Shown: in pieces, positions 1 through 8,166 of the stretch
How the letters are laid out: the number at the start of each line of letters is the position of its first letter
Position numbering within the stretch: the stretch's first letter is position 1
Assembly: GCF_004336635.1 (NCBI RefSeq)
Contig: NZ_SJXH01000026.1
Location: 1 to 46,215 of the forward strand
DNA: 46,215 nucleotides
Source of the DNA: Acinetobacter sp. ANC 4862
GTDB taxonomy: Bacteria > Pseudomonadota > Gammaproteobacteria > Pseudomonadales > Moraxellaceae
Reading direction: 5' to 3'
Translations under genes and position numbers: made by a program
The notes under the pieces: generated by a model
Database searches by the model: none
Told to the model about the DNA's origin: nothing
The model's input: only the letters and a program-made list of their open reading frames with translations

Positions 1-228
1 GCTCATCAATTTTCTGACAAATATTTCTCAAATAAACTTCGAGTAATTTCTACCATCAATCAATGAAAATAATTTCGATCGATCAACCAGTAAAAATCCA
101 CACAAGTTGTTCTTCATAATCTCTTAATGATCTTCTTGCTCTTCGTCAGAGACAAGTCACTCAACACGATAAACTGAACAACTCAGCGCTTCGCGCTTTG
201 TTCGTTTCCGTCTATCTCGTCGGGATGC
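1..228 (-). other. rRNA operon leader (5' external spacer), 16S gene off window
   Basis: Read on the minus strand this is the stretch between an rRNA-type promoter and the left edge. It contains the segment AACTTGTGTGGATTTTTACT (plus positions about 91-110), which resembles the conserved leader just before 16S rRNA in gammaproteobacteria (E. coli has CTGTGTGGGCAC at the same place), and which I recall from Acinetobacter rRNA spacers. No open reading frame of note lies here. The 16S gene itself is not in the window, so the assignment rests on the promoter type and this recalled similarity. Confidence 0.65.
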
Positions 229-233
229 AGCGT

Positions 234-261
234 ATTCTATACAGTTTCTAAATGGGCGCAA
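234..261 (-). promoter_or_regulatory. rrn P1-type promoter
   Basis: On the minus strand TTGCGC (plus 256-261) and TAGAAT (plus 234-239) are separated by 16 bases, the short spacing typical of rRNA P1 promoters. A GC-containing discriminator (ACGC) follows the -10 box, and an A/T-rich tract that could be an UP element lies upstream at about plus 262-310. It would drive transcription leftward out of the window. Confidence 0.65.
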
Positions 262-402
262 CCCCTATTTATCAAAATAACGTTAAAATAGAACTGACTG
301 TTTATTTTTTAAACCAAAATGCTATTTTCTCACTTTTTAAGTCTGTTTCTACCCTTTCTTATCTATAAAAAACCAATTTCCATGTCATAACCGCACCTAT
401 AA

Positions 403-434
403 AAAGAAAAACCCGCTCAGGCGGGTTTTTCTTT
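403..434 (-). terminator. Rho-independent terminator after the DUF2057 gene
   Basis: A 14-bp perfect inverted repeat (403-416 with 421-434) has a TCAG loop and A/T-rich outer arms that provide a U-tract on either strand. It lies 20 bases past the stop codon of the minus-strand gene ending at 454 and separates it from the rRNA promoter. Confidence 0.9.
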
Positions 435-453
435 AAATGAGTTACCTTATGAA

Positions 454-1104
454 TTAGTTCGCTTGTTCAGCCAGCCAGCTCATAAATTTTTGACGTTCTG
501 CTTTATTCGACTTTTGCCAAAGCTGAATCAGTTGCTGATCTGCGGAATGAGTAGAATTAACAGTTGCGCCAGAATTTAAGCTGGTTGTTTGTGCATAAAT
601 AGCAGCAGGTTGATTAACTGGTGTAGATTTCTTTTGGGTTAAATCTGTGGCTTTTGCAAAAATGCCTTGCCCCAACCAAGGTTTTTGTTCTGTGTTTGCA
701 CCGGTTTGTTGAACCAGTAGTTGTTTATTTTTATCAACCAAAGCAACGATAGGTTGTTTAGCATATTTTTTTGCAGCTTCAAAACTTGCTGGCGCATTTA
801 CTAAATCTAATCGGTAATTTTCACCGTCTTTTAGCAATGGCGTTTTTAAGGTCACCACACCAGACTTCACAATGTCGTGTTCACCATTCATGTGTTCAAA
901 ATATTGGGTGTAACGCACACTAATACTACTTTCACCTGCATCGACTTTATATTGATTATTCGCTGAGCGGAATAATCCTGTATTAACTTCCTGATCATTT
1001 ACCGCAACAATTTTGATTTCTTCAGGTGCTGTAATTGTGACCGCCGAAAATGCAGCACCACTGATCATTAATGCAGCTGCTGCAAAAGTTAATCTTAAAG
1101 CCAT
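454..1104 (-). CDS. DUF2057 (YccT-like) periplasmic protein
   Basis: A protein of 216 residues that begins with a clear Sec signal peptide (MALRLTFAAAALMISGAAFS, cleavage near residue 20) followed by a beta-rich domain of the DUF2057/YccT type. In E. coli YccT is a periplasmic modulator of curli. The function here is not known from sequence. The start at 1104 is preferred over an upstream in-frame codon at 1143 because GAAGAGAAAGCAG precedes the ATG and the signal peptide then starts at the N terminus. The C-terminal third is polar and rich in Gln, Ala and Thr. It is transcribed alone between its own terminator and the nitroreductase terminator at 1267. Confidence 0.8.
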   Translation of the reverse strand: MALRLTFAAAALMISGAAFSAVTITAPEEIKIVAVNDQEVNTGLFRSANNQYKVDAGESSISVRYTQYFEHMNGEHDIVKSGVVTLKTPLLKDGENYRLDLVNAPASFEAAKKYAKQPIVALVDKNKQLLVQQTGANTEQKPWLGQGIFAKATDLTQKKSTPVNQPAAIYAQTTSLNSGATVNSTHSADQQLIQLWQKSNKAERQKFMSWLAEQAN

Positions 1105-1266
1105 TCTGCTTTCTCTTCTTTCATTGTTAAAATTCAGTTGCACTATGCAACGTATAAATGACGATTTTATGACAAAGCCATTTTCAATACATCAGCATCT
1201 TCAAGACTTTATTGAGATAAGCTTTTCAACTTCATAGATATAAACTTTTAAGATTTTTTAAGGTAT

Positions 1267-1296
1267 AAAAAAGAGCGTTCAATAACGCTCTTTTTT
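1267..1296 (-). terminator. Terminator after nitroreductase-like gene 1
   Basis: A 13-bp inverted repeat (AAAAAAGAGCGTT with its complement) around a CAAT loop, ending in a T-run on both strands. It lies 20 bases after the stop of the minus-strand gene ending at 1317. Confidence 0.88.
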
Positions 1297-1316
1297 GCCT
1301 TTAAGTAAAGAAATGC

Positions 1317-1910
1317 TTAGTTAAATGTCTTAAAGCGTAGTTTATCATCCATAAAGGTTTTTTCTCCGGCAGGTGCTTCAATTGCACCGAACACCAACTG
1401 AGCACGTAATTTCCAGTTTTTAGGAATGTCAAAAGTCTTGGTAACTTCCTCATCAATTACAGGATGATAGTGCTGCAATGAAGCCCCTATATGGTGTTCC
1501 GCCAATGCTGTCCACACGGCAAACTGCGCAATACCGCTTGAATGCTCTGACCATGCTGGGAAATGATCTGCATATAATGAAAACTGCTCTTGCAACGATT
1601 TGACCACATCTTGATCTTCGAAAAATAAAACGGTGCCATAACCTGCTGCAAAACTGTTAATTTTTGCATCGGTCTTTTCAAAGGCATCCTGTGGCACCAT
1701 TTTACGTAGTGTTTCACGTACGATATTCCAGAATTTGGTATGTGATTCACCATATAGAGTAACAATACGTGAAGTTTGTGAATTAAAAGCAGAGGGGCTG
1801 TTACGAACCGCTTCTTTGATGATTTCTTCGATTTTCTCTTGTGCCAGTGGAACATTTTTACTAATTGAGTAAATGGTACGGCGTTGTTTCATCTGATCTA
1901 GAAATGACAT
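1317..1910 (-). CDS. Nitroreductase family protein (Frm2/Hbn1-like)
   Basis: A 197-residue FMN-dependent nitroreductase-fold protein. Family features visible are the N-terminal MKQRRTIYSISK segment (FMN phosphate-binding basic patch, RR-T-Y), EAVRNSPSAFNSQTSR near residues 33-48, and the central GIAQFAVWTALAEHHIGASL helix. The short length and this set of motifs fit the subgroup of small nitroreductases related to fungal Frm2/Hbn1 rather than NfsB. Substrates are unknown; members reduce nitro groups or quinones with NAD(P)H. AGGGGG stands 6 bases before the ATG. The next gene (2106-2792) is a diverged paralogue in the same direction, separated by about 195 bases that include a terminator, so each is probably expressed on its own. 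Confidence 0.85.
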   Translation of the reverse strand: MSFLDQMKQRRTIYSISKNVPLAQEKIEEIIKEAVRNSPSAFNSQTSRIVTLYGESHTKFWNIVRETLRKMVPQDAFEKTDAKINSFAAGYGTVLFFEDQDVVKSLQEQFSLYADHFPAWSEHSSGIAQFAVWTALAEHHIGASLQHYHPVIDEEVTKTFDIPKNWKLRAQLVFGAIEAPAGEKTFMDDKLRFKTFN

Positions 1911-2064
1911 GGGATAACCCCCTTTTTTTGTTAAACATTATTAGAATGAACTTATCTTATGTTAATTCTATAATGAGTACATGACTAAAAAAGTGACATT
2001 GTGTTTTATTTATAGAACAATTTGATGAAGTGCTTTTTGAATTGCATGCTTATTTAAAACAGAA

Positions 2065-2091
2065 AAAGCACCTACGACAGGTGCTTTATTT
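2065..2091 (-). terminator. Terminator after nitroreductase-like gene 2
   Basis: AAAGCACCT (2065-2073) pairs with AGGTGCTTT (2079-2087). On the minus strand the hairpin runs into a short T-rich tract. It lies 15 bases past the stop codon at 2106. Confidence 0.8.
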
Positions 2092-2105
2092 GTTCATAGC
2101 ATCGA

Positions 2106-2792
2106 TTAGACCAATATTCTAAATCGATCGCCATCTTGTGGATCATATTTAAGCTCAGCGTCTTGCTCAATTGAACCAAAAACCAGCTGCGCTCGAAGCA
2201 ACCACGATGCGTCTATATTAAAATAGTCGGCAACTACTGAATCTATACTCGGGTTATAGTGTTGCAGGCAAGCGCCGATCCCCGAATCAGCTAAAGCCGT
2301 CCACACTGCATATTGTGCCATGCCTGAAGTCTGTTCTGACCAAACCGGAAAATCACCCGCATTAAAAGGGATTTTCTTTTGTAATCGCTGAACGGTTTGC
2401 TGATCCTCATAAAAAAGAACCGTACCAAAACCTGCGGCACACTGCTCTATCTTCATCTCTGTGCCTGCAAAAACATGCACAGCAACCAATTTTCGTTGTA
2501 CTTCTTTGACAATGTCCCAAAATTTTTCATGAGACTCACCAAATAGCACCACAATTCGTGAACTTTGAGAATTTAAGGCAGATGGACAACTTCGTACTGC
2601 TTCCTGAATGAGTTCTGCCAAATAGGCTTGACTATAATGAACCTTCTTCCCAAGCACATAGATGCTACGACGTTTTTTCAAATGATCAACAAAAGTTAAT
2701 TCGTGTATTTCTTCTGCAGCTCTTTTTTTAAGCTTAAAATCTTTGGTGATATCTGACTTCAGGACATGACCAATTTTTTCTAACAATGCCAC
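2106..2792 (-). CDS. Nitroreductase family paralogue with N-terminal extension
   Basis: A 228-residue paralogue of the 197-residue protein downstream. The two share the same blocks in order: KKRRSIYVLGK, EAVRSCPSALNSQSSR, GESHEKFWDIV, AAGFGTVLFYEDQ and WSEQTSGMAQYAVWTALADS. This copy has about 38 extra residues at the N terminus (MALLEKIGHVLKSD onward), rich in Lys and Glu. No ATG is available: a TTG at 2807 opens the frame, but GGGGAG lies 7 bases before an in-frame GTG at 2792, so GTG is chosen. Oxidoreductase function is inferred from the family; the role of the extension is unknown. Confidence 0.78.
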   Translation of the reverse strand: MALLEKIGHVLKSDITKDFKLKKRAAEEIHELTFVDHLKKRRSIYVLGKKVHYSQAYLAELIQEAVRSCPSALNSQSSRIVVLFGESHEKFWDIVKEVQRKLVAVHVFAGTEMKIEQCAAGFGTVLFYEDQQTVQRLQKKIPFNAGDFPVWSEQTSGMAQYAVWTALADSGIGACLQHYNPSIDSVVADYFNIDASWLLRAQLVFGSIEQDAELKYDPQDGDRFRILV

Positions 2793-2922
2793 AGCAGTAC
2801 TCCCCAATAATACGAATGCCCAAGCTTTTAATATCTGTTGATTCTAATCGTTTCCAGAGGACTTCTTTGAATAAATTATTTTTAGATGTTGTTTTTTAAA
2901 TCAGTCAATTAGCTTAAAAACA

Positions 2923-2949
2923 ACAAACTCCGCACTTGGCGGAGTTTGT
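2923..2949 (-). terminator. Terminator after ftsY
   Basis: An 11-bp inverted repeat (ACAAACTCCGC at 2923-2933 with GCGGAGTTTGT at 2939-2949) is followed on the minus strand by TTGTTTTTAAG. It lies just past the ftsY stop at 2967. Confidence 0.85.
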
Positions 2950-2966
2950 GTGAAACATCAGGCATT

Positions 2967-4070
2967 TTACTTTTCTGTTTCAAATAATGCTGCAACAAAC
3001 GATTTTGCCGAAAACGGACGTAAATCGTCGATTTTTTCACCCACACCAATAAAACGAATCGGTACATGAGTACGACTGGCAATATTAAACAGCACACCAC
3101 CCTTAGCCGTACCATCAAGTTTTGTAATCGTAAGTCCGGTTAGGCCAACCGCCTCATCAAACATTTCGACTTGATTAATCGCATTTTGACCTGTACCGGC
3201 ATCCACCACCAACATGATTTCATGCGGTGCTGTTGCGTCAATTTTTTGCATCACGCGTTTAACTTTGGTGAGCTCTTGCATCAAGTGACTTTTATTATGT
3301 AAACGTCCCGCAGTATCGGCAATAAGAACATCAACACCTTTGGCACGCGCACTTTCAAAGGCATCAAAAATCACCGATGCACTATCTGCACCGTGACCTT
3401 GTGCAACCACTGCAATATTATTACGTTCACCCCAAATTTGAAGCTGTTCTGTTGCTGCGGCACGGAATGTATCGCCTGCTGCCAGCATGACTTTCTTGCC
3501 TTCACCTTGTAAGCGTTTTGCCAGTTTGCCAATGGTTGTGGTTTTGCCCACACCATTGACACCCACCACCAAAATAACAAATGGCGCTTTATTTGGGTCA
3601 ATGTGTAAAGGCTTGACACGTGGAGCCAGAATCGCCACCAGTTCTTCTTGCAAAGCTTTATATAATGAATGTGAATAGATCAAATCACCACGTGTGGTAC
3701 GTTCGGTTAAATTAGCAATAATGGTTTTCGTTGCATCTACACCGATATCTGCAACCAGTAATTGCTCTTCAACTTCCTCCAATAATTCATCATCGATTTC
3801 TTTACCACCGATCAGAATATTCACCATGCCATCAGCAAGGTTTTTACGGGTTTTGGTCAAACCCACTTTCATGCGGCTAAAAAAGCCACCTTTAGATGCA
3901 TCATCTTGCTCAGTTTCTGTGGCTACAGGCGCAGAAACAATGGTGTCTTCTTGTTTTGGAGTTTCAACAATAGGTACATTTACCGCAGGTAAATTCGGTA
4001 AAGTGACATCGTCATCCCCGATATCAGCATCAATCAAAAATTTATTTTGCCCATTAGATTGCTGTTGCAT
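2967..4070 (-). CDS. ftsY: Signal recognition particle receptor FtsY
   Basis: The 367-residue SRP receptor GTPase, which docks SRP-ribosome complexes carrying inner-membrane proteins at the SecYEG translocon. The acidic N-terminal A domain (about residues 1-60) is short and rich in Asp, Glu and Gln. The NG domain follows with GVNGVGKTTTIGKLAKRL (P-loop), DTFRAAATEQL (G2/insertion box), DTAGR (G3), TKLDGTAKGG (G4) and a C-terminal GVGEKIDDLRPF segment. AAGGATT precedes the ATG. It is divergent from the M16 peptidase pair and has its own terminator, so it is probably monocistronic. Confidence 0.97.
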   Translation of the reverse strand: MQQQSNGQNKFLIDADIGDDDVTLPNLPAVNVPIVETPKQEDTIVSAPVATETEQDDASKGGFFSRMKVGLTKTRKNLADGMVNILIGGKEIDDELLEEVEEQLLVADIGVDATKTIIANLTERTTRGDLIYSHSLYKALQEELVAILAPRVKPLHIDPNKAPFVILVVGVNGVGKTTTIGKLAKRLQGEGKKVMLAAGDTFRAAATEQLQIWGERNNIAVVAQGHGADSASVIFDAFESARAKGVDVLIADTAGRLHNKSHLMQELTKVKRVMQKIDATAPHEIMLVVDAGTGQNAINQVEMFDEAVGLTGLTITKLDGTAKGGVLFNIASRTHVPIRFIGVGEKIDDLRPFSAKSFVAALFETEK

Positions 4071-4227
4071 GCCGAATCCTTGAAAAGCATTGCGTTGAAA
4101 AACAAGGATTCTAGCATAGATTTCCGTTGCAATCCCCAGTAGACGTACAACACACCAAAAACGAACAACTCCACCTTGCTTTCAAACAGGAATTTCTTAA
4201 AAATAATCATAAATACAATTAATCACT

Positions 4228-5634
4228 TTGGTAAATATTGTGCTCAAAATTTACGTCTCACTTTTTCCAAAGCGGTCTTTTTTTAAGAAACACATTTTAC
4301 TCATGGGCTTTGCCTTACTCTCAATGCAAAGTGGATGGCTTCATGCCGAGACACGGAGTGAATTATCGCGCACCACTTTTGAAACCACGCTTAAAAATGG
4401 CTTAAAAGTGATTATTCGCGAAGACCATCGCTCTCCCATGGTCATGACTCAAATCTGGTATGGCGTGGGAAGTAGTGATGAATCGGGAAATTTACTGGGG
4501 ATTTCCCATGTGCTTGAACACATGATGTTCAAAGGCACCAATAAAGTTCCCAATGATGAGTTTACCCGTTTAAGTCGTATTTATGGCGGCAGTATCAACG
4601 CTTCAACCTTTACCAATTACACCAATTATTACCAGCTCTATCCTAAAACTTATTTCACCATGGCTTTAGAGCTTGAATCGGATCGCATGAGTAATTTACT
4701 GTTGCGGCAGCAAGATTTCGATCCAGAAATTAAAGTGGTGATGGAAGAACGGCGCTTGCGCACCGATGACAATCCGAGGTCATTGGCTTTTGAACGATTC
4801 AAATGGATTGCTTACCCCACCAGTCATTATCGACAACCCGTCATTGGGCACATGAAAAATCTTCAAAACATCCAGCTTGAAGATGTAAAAAAATGGTATC
4901 GCGACTGGTATACCCCGAATAATGCCATCTTGATTATTGTCGGCGATGTTGATTCTGAAAATGCCTTGCTGCAAGTACAAAAATATTTTGGTGACATCCC
5001 CGCCAGAAAAACACCGCCCAGAAATGACGTATTGGAGTTTGACCGCATTGGTTACCGTCACATGGAACTCAACCTGCCTGTGCAAGTACCCAATTTATAT
5101 ATGGCATGGAATGTACCTTCACTGGTCACGGCTAAAAACCCCAAAGATGCTTATGCACTGACGATTATTAAAAGTTTGTTGGATAGTGGTATTTCTTCAC
5201 GACTGCAAGACCGACTCGTCCGTGACCAGAAAATTTTGACTGCAATCAGTGTTTCTTATGATCCCTATAGTCGTGGAGACAGCTTATTGAGCATTTCCAC
5301 ATTACCTACGGATGGCGTGAGTTTACTAGATGCTGAAAAAGCCATTCAAAGTGAAATTGATTTATTAAAAACCGAACTGATTAAACCCGAAGAGGTTGAA
5401 CGCGTGACGGCTAAATTCGTTTCCAATTTAGTCTATAGCCAAGATGATTTTGCCGGACAAGCCAAAATGATCGGCAACTTAGAAATCAACGGCTTAAGTT
5501 TTCGCTTGATGGATGAACTGCCAAAGCATTTTGAAACGGTCACTCCCCAAGATATTCAACGCGTGGCAAATATTTATTTTAGCCGTGACAATCTCAGCAC
5601 TTTATATCTTTCTCCCGAAAATAAAGCACAATAA
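4228..5634 (+). CDS. M16 family zinc peptidase, exported (catalytic member)
   Basis: A 468-residue insulinase/pitrilysin-family metallopeptidase. With this numbering the inverted zinc motif is HVLEH at 94-98, and the third ligand is Glu174 in VMEERRLR, 76 residues later as the family requires. An N-terminal hydrophobic segment (about residues 22-40, ending SGWLHA) looks like a signal peptide, so it probably acts in the periplasm. The start is uncertain: TTG at 4228, GTG at 4240 and ATG at 4303 are all in frame and none has a good ribosome binding site; ATG 4303 would truncate the signal peptide. The next gene begins 11 bases after the stop and encodes the partner that lacks the zinc site. Such pairs usually form one heterodimeric peptidase. 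Confidence 0.88.
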   Translation: MVNIVLKIYVSLFPKRSFFKKHILLMGFALLSMQSGWLHAETRSELSRTTFETTLKNGLKVIIREDHRSPMVMTQIWYGVGSSDESGNLLGISHVLEHMMFKGTNKVPNDEFTRLSRIYGGSINASTFTNYTNYYQLYPKTYFTMALELESDRMSNLLLRQQDFDPEIKVVMEERRLRTDDNPRSLAFERFKWIAYPTSHYRQPVIGHMKNLQNIQLEDVKKWYRDWYTPNNAILIIVGDVDSENALLQVQKYFGDIPARKTPPRNDVLEFDRIGYRHMELNLPVQVPNLYMAWNVPSLVTAKNPKDAYALTIIKSLLDSGISSRLQDRLVRDQKILTAISVSYDPYSRGDSLLSISTLPTDGVSLLDAEKAIQSEIDLLKTELIKPEEVERVTAKFVSNLVYSQDDFAGQAKMIGNLEINGLSFRLMDELPKHFETVTPQDIQRVANIYFSRDNLSTLYLSPENKAQ

Positions 5635-5645
5635 CGGAATTTTAC

Positions 5646-7229
5646 ATGTTGAAGCTACGCCCTATTATTTTACTCAGTTCTATTGTTGCGGCTCAATCTG
5701 CAATTGCCGAAGTAGATTTAAATAGCATTAACGATGACAATCCGACCCATTTAATCTCGATTCCTCTTTTACAAAGTTTAAAAATCAATAATAAACAGCT
5801 TCAATTGCATGCCCCTTATGTTCATGAGCTGAAAAATCGCTATAAAGTCCGCACCCTGTTTGTAGAATCACCAGATCTTCCCATGGTCGATATTCAACTG
5901 ACCTTTAATGCAGGTGCAGCACGGGATGAAGAGATCGCTCCAGGTTTGTATGGTATTGCCAATATGGCAGCAAAGCTGATCGATGAGGGTACAGAAAAAT
6001 ATACCGCCAACGAAATTGCCAGTGCTTTTGAACGCGTGGGTGCCAAATTTAGTGTGCAAGCTTATCGGGACATGTTCGTTGTAAAATTAAGGGTGCTATC
6101 TGACCCTAAAAAACTTGAACCGGCTTTAGGCATGATGATGGAAGTTTTAAATCATTCAACTTTCAAAAAATCGAGTATTGATTTGGTCTTAAGCAATACT
6201 CAGGTAGGTCAGAAGCAAATTCAGGAAAGCCCAAGCCGGATGATGAATGTTCAGTTTTATCGTGCCTTATATGGAAAGCATCCCTATGCAGAACCCATTA
6301 CCGGAACACAACGCAGCATTAGTAAAATTACCCCAGTACAGCTGAAACAATTTAGTGATCAATTTCTGGTGGCACAAAATCTGAATATCGCCATTACCGG
6401 TCAACTCAATGCAAAACAAGCACTACAACTTTCTGAACGCATTGCTGGCAATTTAAAACAGGGGGAAAAAGCCAAACCACTGGCGCAACCACTCGACAAA
6501 TCGGCTTTTGATATTCGCCACCTGACCTTTAATTCTAGCCAAGCGCATGTGATGATGGGACATTTAGGCACCACACGATTTGATCCAGATCGTTTAGCTT
6601 TAGAAGTTGCCAATCAGATGTTTGGTGGTAGTGGCTTTAACTCTGTATTGATGAAAGAGCTGCGGGTTAAACGAGGTTATACTTATGGGGCTTATAGTTC
6701 TTTTTCATTTAGCCAGGTTCCCGGCACTTTTAGTTTTAGTTACTCAACCCGACAAGACCAACTACTCGACAGTATTCAAGTTGCTCATCAGGCTCTAGTC
6801 AATTTTGTACAGCAACCGATTGATCAAAAACAGCTGAAAGAAACCAAAGCTGGGATGTTACGGGCTTTTCCAAATAATTATAGTAGCAATGCCAATATTA
6901 ATGCCCAGTTAGGTTCAATGGGGTTTTACAACCAAGCGGCTGATTATTTGAATCAATACCCACAACTATTAGAGAAAATGACTGCGCAAGATGTACAAAA
7001 TGCAATCCGGAAACATCTGCATCCTGAACGCTTAACCCTGATTGTGGTCAATGACAAATTAGATAAACAGGCTTTACAAGCAACCCTCAAGCAAAATCTG
7101 CTTCCACATGAACCGACACTTCCTTCGCCTTCAATAGAAAAAATACCTAAAACGATTATTGCTCCGCCTGCAAAGGAGGTAATTGATGTGCCCGGGTCAT
7201 TTCCAACTGATGCGCCTGCATCAATTTAA
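5646..7229 (+). CDS. M16 family peptidase-like partner without zinc motif
   Basis: A 527-residue M16-fold protein with a signal peptide (MLKLRPIILLSSIVAAQSAIA). The place of the HxxEH motif is taken by GLYGIANMAAKLIDEGT, so the metal site is missing. The second-domain motif GGSGFNSVLMKELRVKRGYTY, split here as GGSGFNSVLMKE then LRVKRGYTY, is retained; it supplies the Arg-Tyr pair that completes the active site in two-chain M16 enzymes. It follows the catalytic member by 11 bases and is probably cotranscribed. The C-terminal 50 residues are Pro-rich and variable. The last 74 bases overlap the 3' end of the convergent gene ending at 7156. Confidence 0.87.
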   Translation: MLKLRPIILLSSIVAAQSAIAEVDLNSINDDNPTHLISIPLLQSLKINNKQLQLHAPYVHELKNRYKVRTLFVESPDLPMVDIQLTFNAGAARDEEIAPGLYGIANMAAKLIDEGTEKYTANEIASAFERVGAKFSVQAYRDMFVVKLRVLSDPKKLEPALGMMMEVLNHSTFKKSSIDLVLSNTQVGQKQIQESPSRMMNVQFYRALYGKHPYAEPITGTQRSISKITPVQLKQFSDQFLVAQNLNIAITGQLNAKQALQLSERIAGNLKQGEKAKPLAQPLDKSAFDIRHLTFNSSQAHVMMGHLGTTRFDPDRLALEVANQMFGGSGFNSVLMKELRVKRGYTYGAYSSFSFSQVPGTFSFSYSTRQDQLLDSIQVAHQALVNFVQQPIDQKQLKETKAGMLRAFPNNYSSNANINAQLGSMGFYNQAADYLNQYPQLLEKMTAQDVQNAIRKHLHPERLTLIVVNDKLDKQALQATLKQNLLPHEPTLPSPSIEKIPKTIIAPPAKEVIDVPGSFPTDAPASI

Positions 7230-7476
7230 AATATTGACCGTAAGGAACCTGATGCTGCTGCATCAGGTGCAAGGCCATTTCTTGGGTATCGGGATAATTG
7301 GCTTGGGATGAAAGTTTCACAATATTTTCAAATTGTGTAACTGAAATTGGTCGATGCAGGGCAATGAAAGCAAGGATTAATATAATGGCGATAATCGTAA
7401 CAATGAGCACGTTATAAACATTTTCAAGTTTTATTTCAGATTTTAATTGAACAATTTTTTCTATAGCAATATGCAT
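7156..7476 (-). CDS. Small single-pass membrane protein, unknown
   Basis: A 106-residue protein I do not recognise. It has one strong transmembrane segment (VYNVLIVTIIAIILILAFIA, about residues 20-39) after a short polar N terminus, then a mostly polar C-terminal region rich in Gln and His. AGGTAGG lies just before the ATG, which supports translation. That ribosome binding site sits in the 3' arm of an inverted repeat (7480-7499). The last 74 bases overlap the end of the convergent M16 gene. It is probably real because of the good start and membrane segment. Confidence 0.6.
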   Translation of the reverse strand: MHIAIEKIVQLKSEIKLENVYNVLIVTIIAIILILAFIALHRPISVTQFENIVKLSSQANYPDTQEMALHLMQQHQVPYGQYFKLMQAHQLEMTRAHQLPPLQAEQ

Positions 7477-7479
7477 AAC

Positions 7480-7499
7480 CTACCTCGAACTCAAGGTAG
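7480..7499 (-). promoter_or_regulatory. Hairpin enclosing the ribosome binding site of the 7156-7476 gene
   Basis: On the minus strand CTACCT and AGGTAG form a 6-bp stem, extendable by a T-G pair, around a 6-8 base loop. The 3' arm contains the AGGTAGG that serves as ribosome binding site, ending 3 bases before the ATG. If it forms in mRNA it would reduce initiation. Function is inferred. Confidence 0.4.
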
Positions 7500-7582
7500 T
7501 GTATGGTGCGGTAAAAATAAGTACAAGCAGATTTGCTCAATTTCAAAGCACTTGTGGCAGAAATTGAGCAATCATCCATTGC

Positions 7583-7942
7583 TTATCCTATAACGTTTCT
7601 GATCACTGCAAAGTAAAGTACCAACGCAATAATCCCCAAAACAAGTGCAATGGCAAAAACCCCGACACCTCTTTCCGAATCAACTGGATGTAGTTCATCA
7701 TCATCCGCGACACGCTTTAACTCGCCATTATAAACATCATAAAACTCTTCACGTTGTTGTGGATCCAGCTGACGGGTAAAATCATAAACTCTTTTGCGCT
7801 GAGCCAGACAAAAATTACCCAGATGAATTTCCTGATGAAAAATTGCTTCGTCTAAATTTTTGCGATGTTGATGAGCAAGCTCAATAATTTGAGCTTCTGT
7901 TGGAGGCAAATCAAAATTCAAACCATCTAATGTTTTTGTCAT
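7583..7942 (-). CDS. Hypothetical C-tail-anchored membrane protein
   Basis: A 119-residue protein of unknown function. The N-terminal 90 residues are soluble, helical and charged (EAQIIELAHQHRKNLDEAIF, RKRVYDFTRQLDPQQREEFY). A single C-terminal transmembrane helix (VGVFAIALVLGIIALVLYFA, about 93-112) leaves only five residues beyond it, so it looks tail-anchored with the N domain in the cytoplasm. AAGGAG stands 6 bases before the ATG. It is divergent from the Sel1-like gene at 8167, with about 220 bases of AT-rich promoter region between. Confidence 0.7.
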   Translation of the reverse strand: MTKTLDGLNFDLPPTEAQIIELAHQHRKNLDEAIFHQEIHLGNFCLAQRKRVYDFTRQLDPQQREEFYDVYNGELKRVADDDELHPVDSERGVGVFAIALVLGIIALVLYFAVIRNVIG

Positions 7943-8054
7943 GTTATTCTCCTTATACTTAACAGTTTCCGTACATCCATATTAATAAAAAATCATTTTG
8001 TGCATTGTTTAATCATGTAAACTTGAATTAACAAGAATTATCCACATATATTGT

Positions 8055-8083
8055 TTGACAATTTAGGTTTAATGTAATATTAA
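8055..8083 (+). promoter_or_regulatory. Sigma-70 type promoter for the Sel1-like gene
   Basis: TTGACA (8055-8060), a perfect -35 box, is 17 bases from TATTAA (8078-8083). The surrounding DNA is very A/T-rich. A start near 8090 would give a leader of about 75 bases before the ATG at 8167. Confidence 0.5.
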
Positions 8084-8166
8084 TTTAATAATACCAAGTT
8101 AAATTAGTATCAAGACGAACTTAAAAGTCTTACACTAGCAATCATAATTACAATAAGGAGTTTAAT

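Noticed and set aside
1013..1237. Open frame over the upstream part of the DUF2057 gene
   Set aside because: Opposite strand of the signal peptide region and no start signals.
3694..4083. Open frame antisense to ftsY
   Set aside because: Antisense to a clear housekeeping gene, Ser/Thr-rich composition typical of reversed coding sequence.
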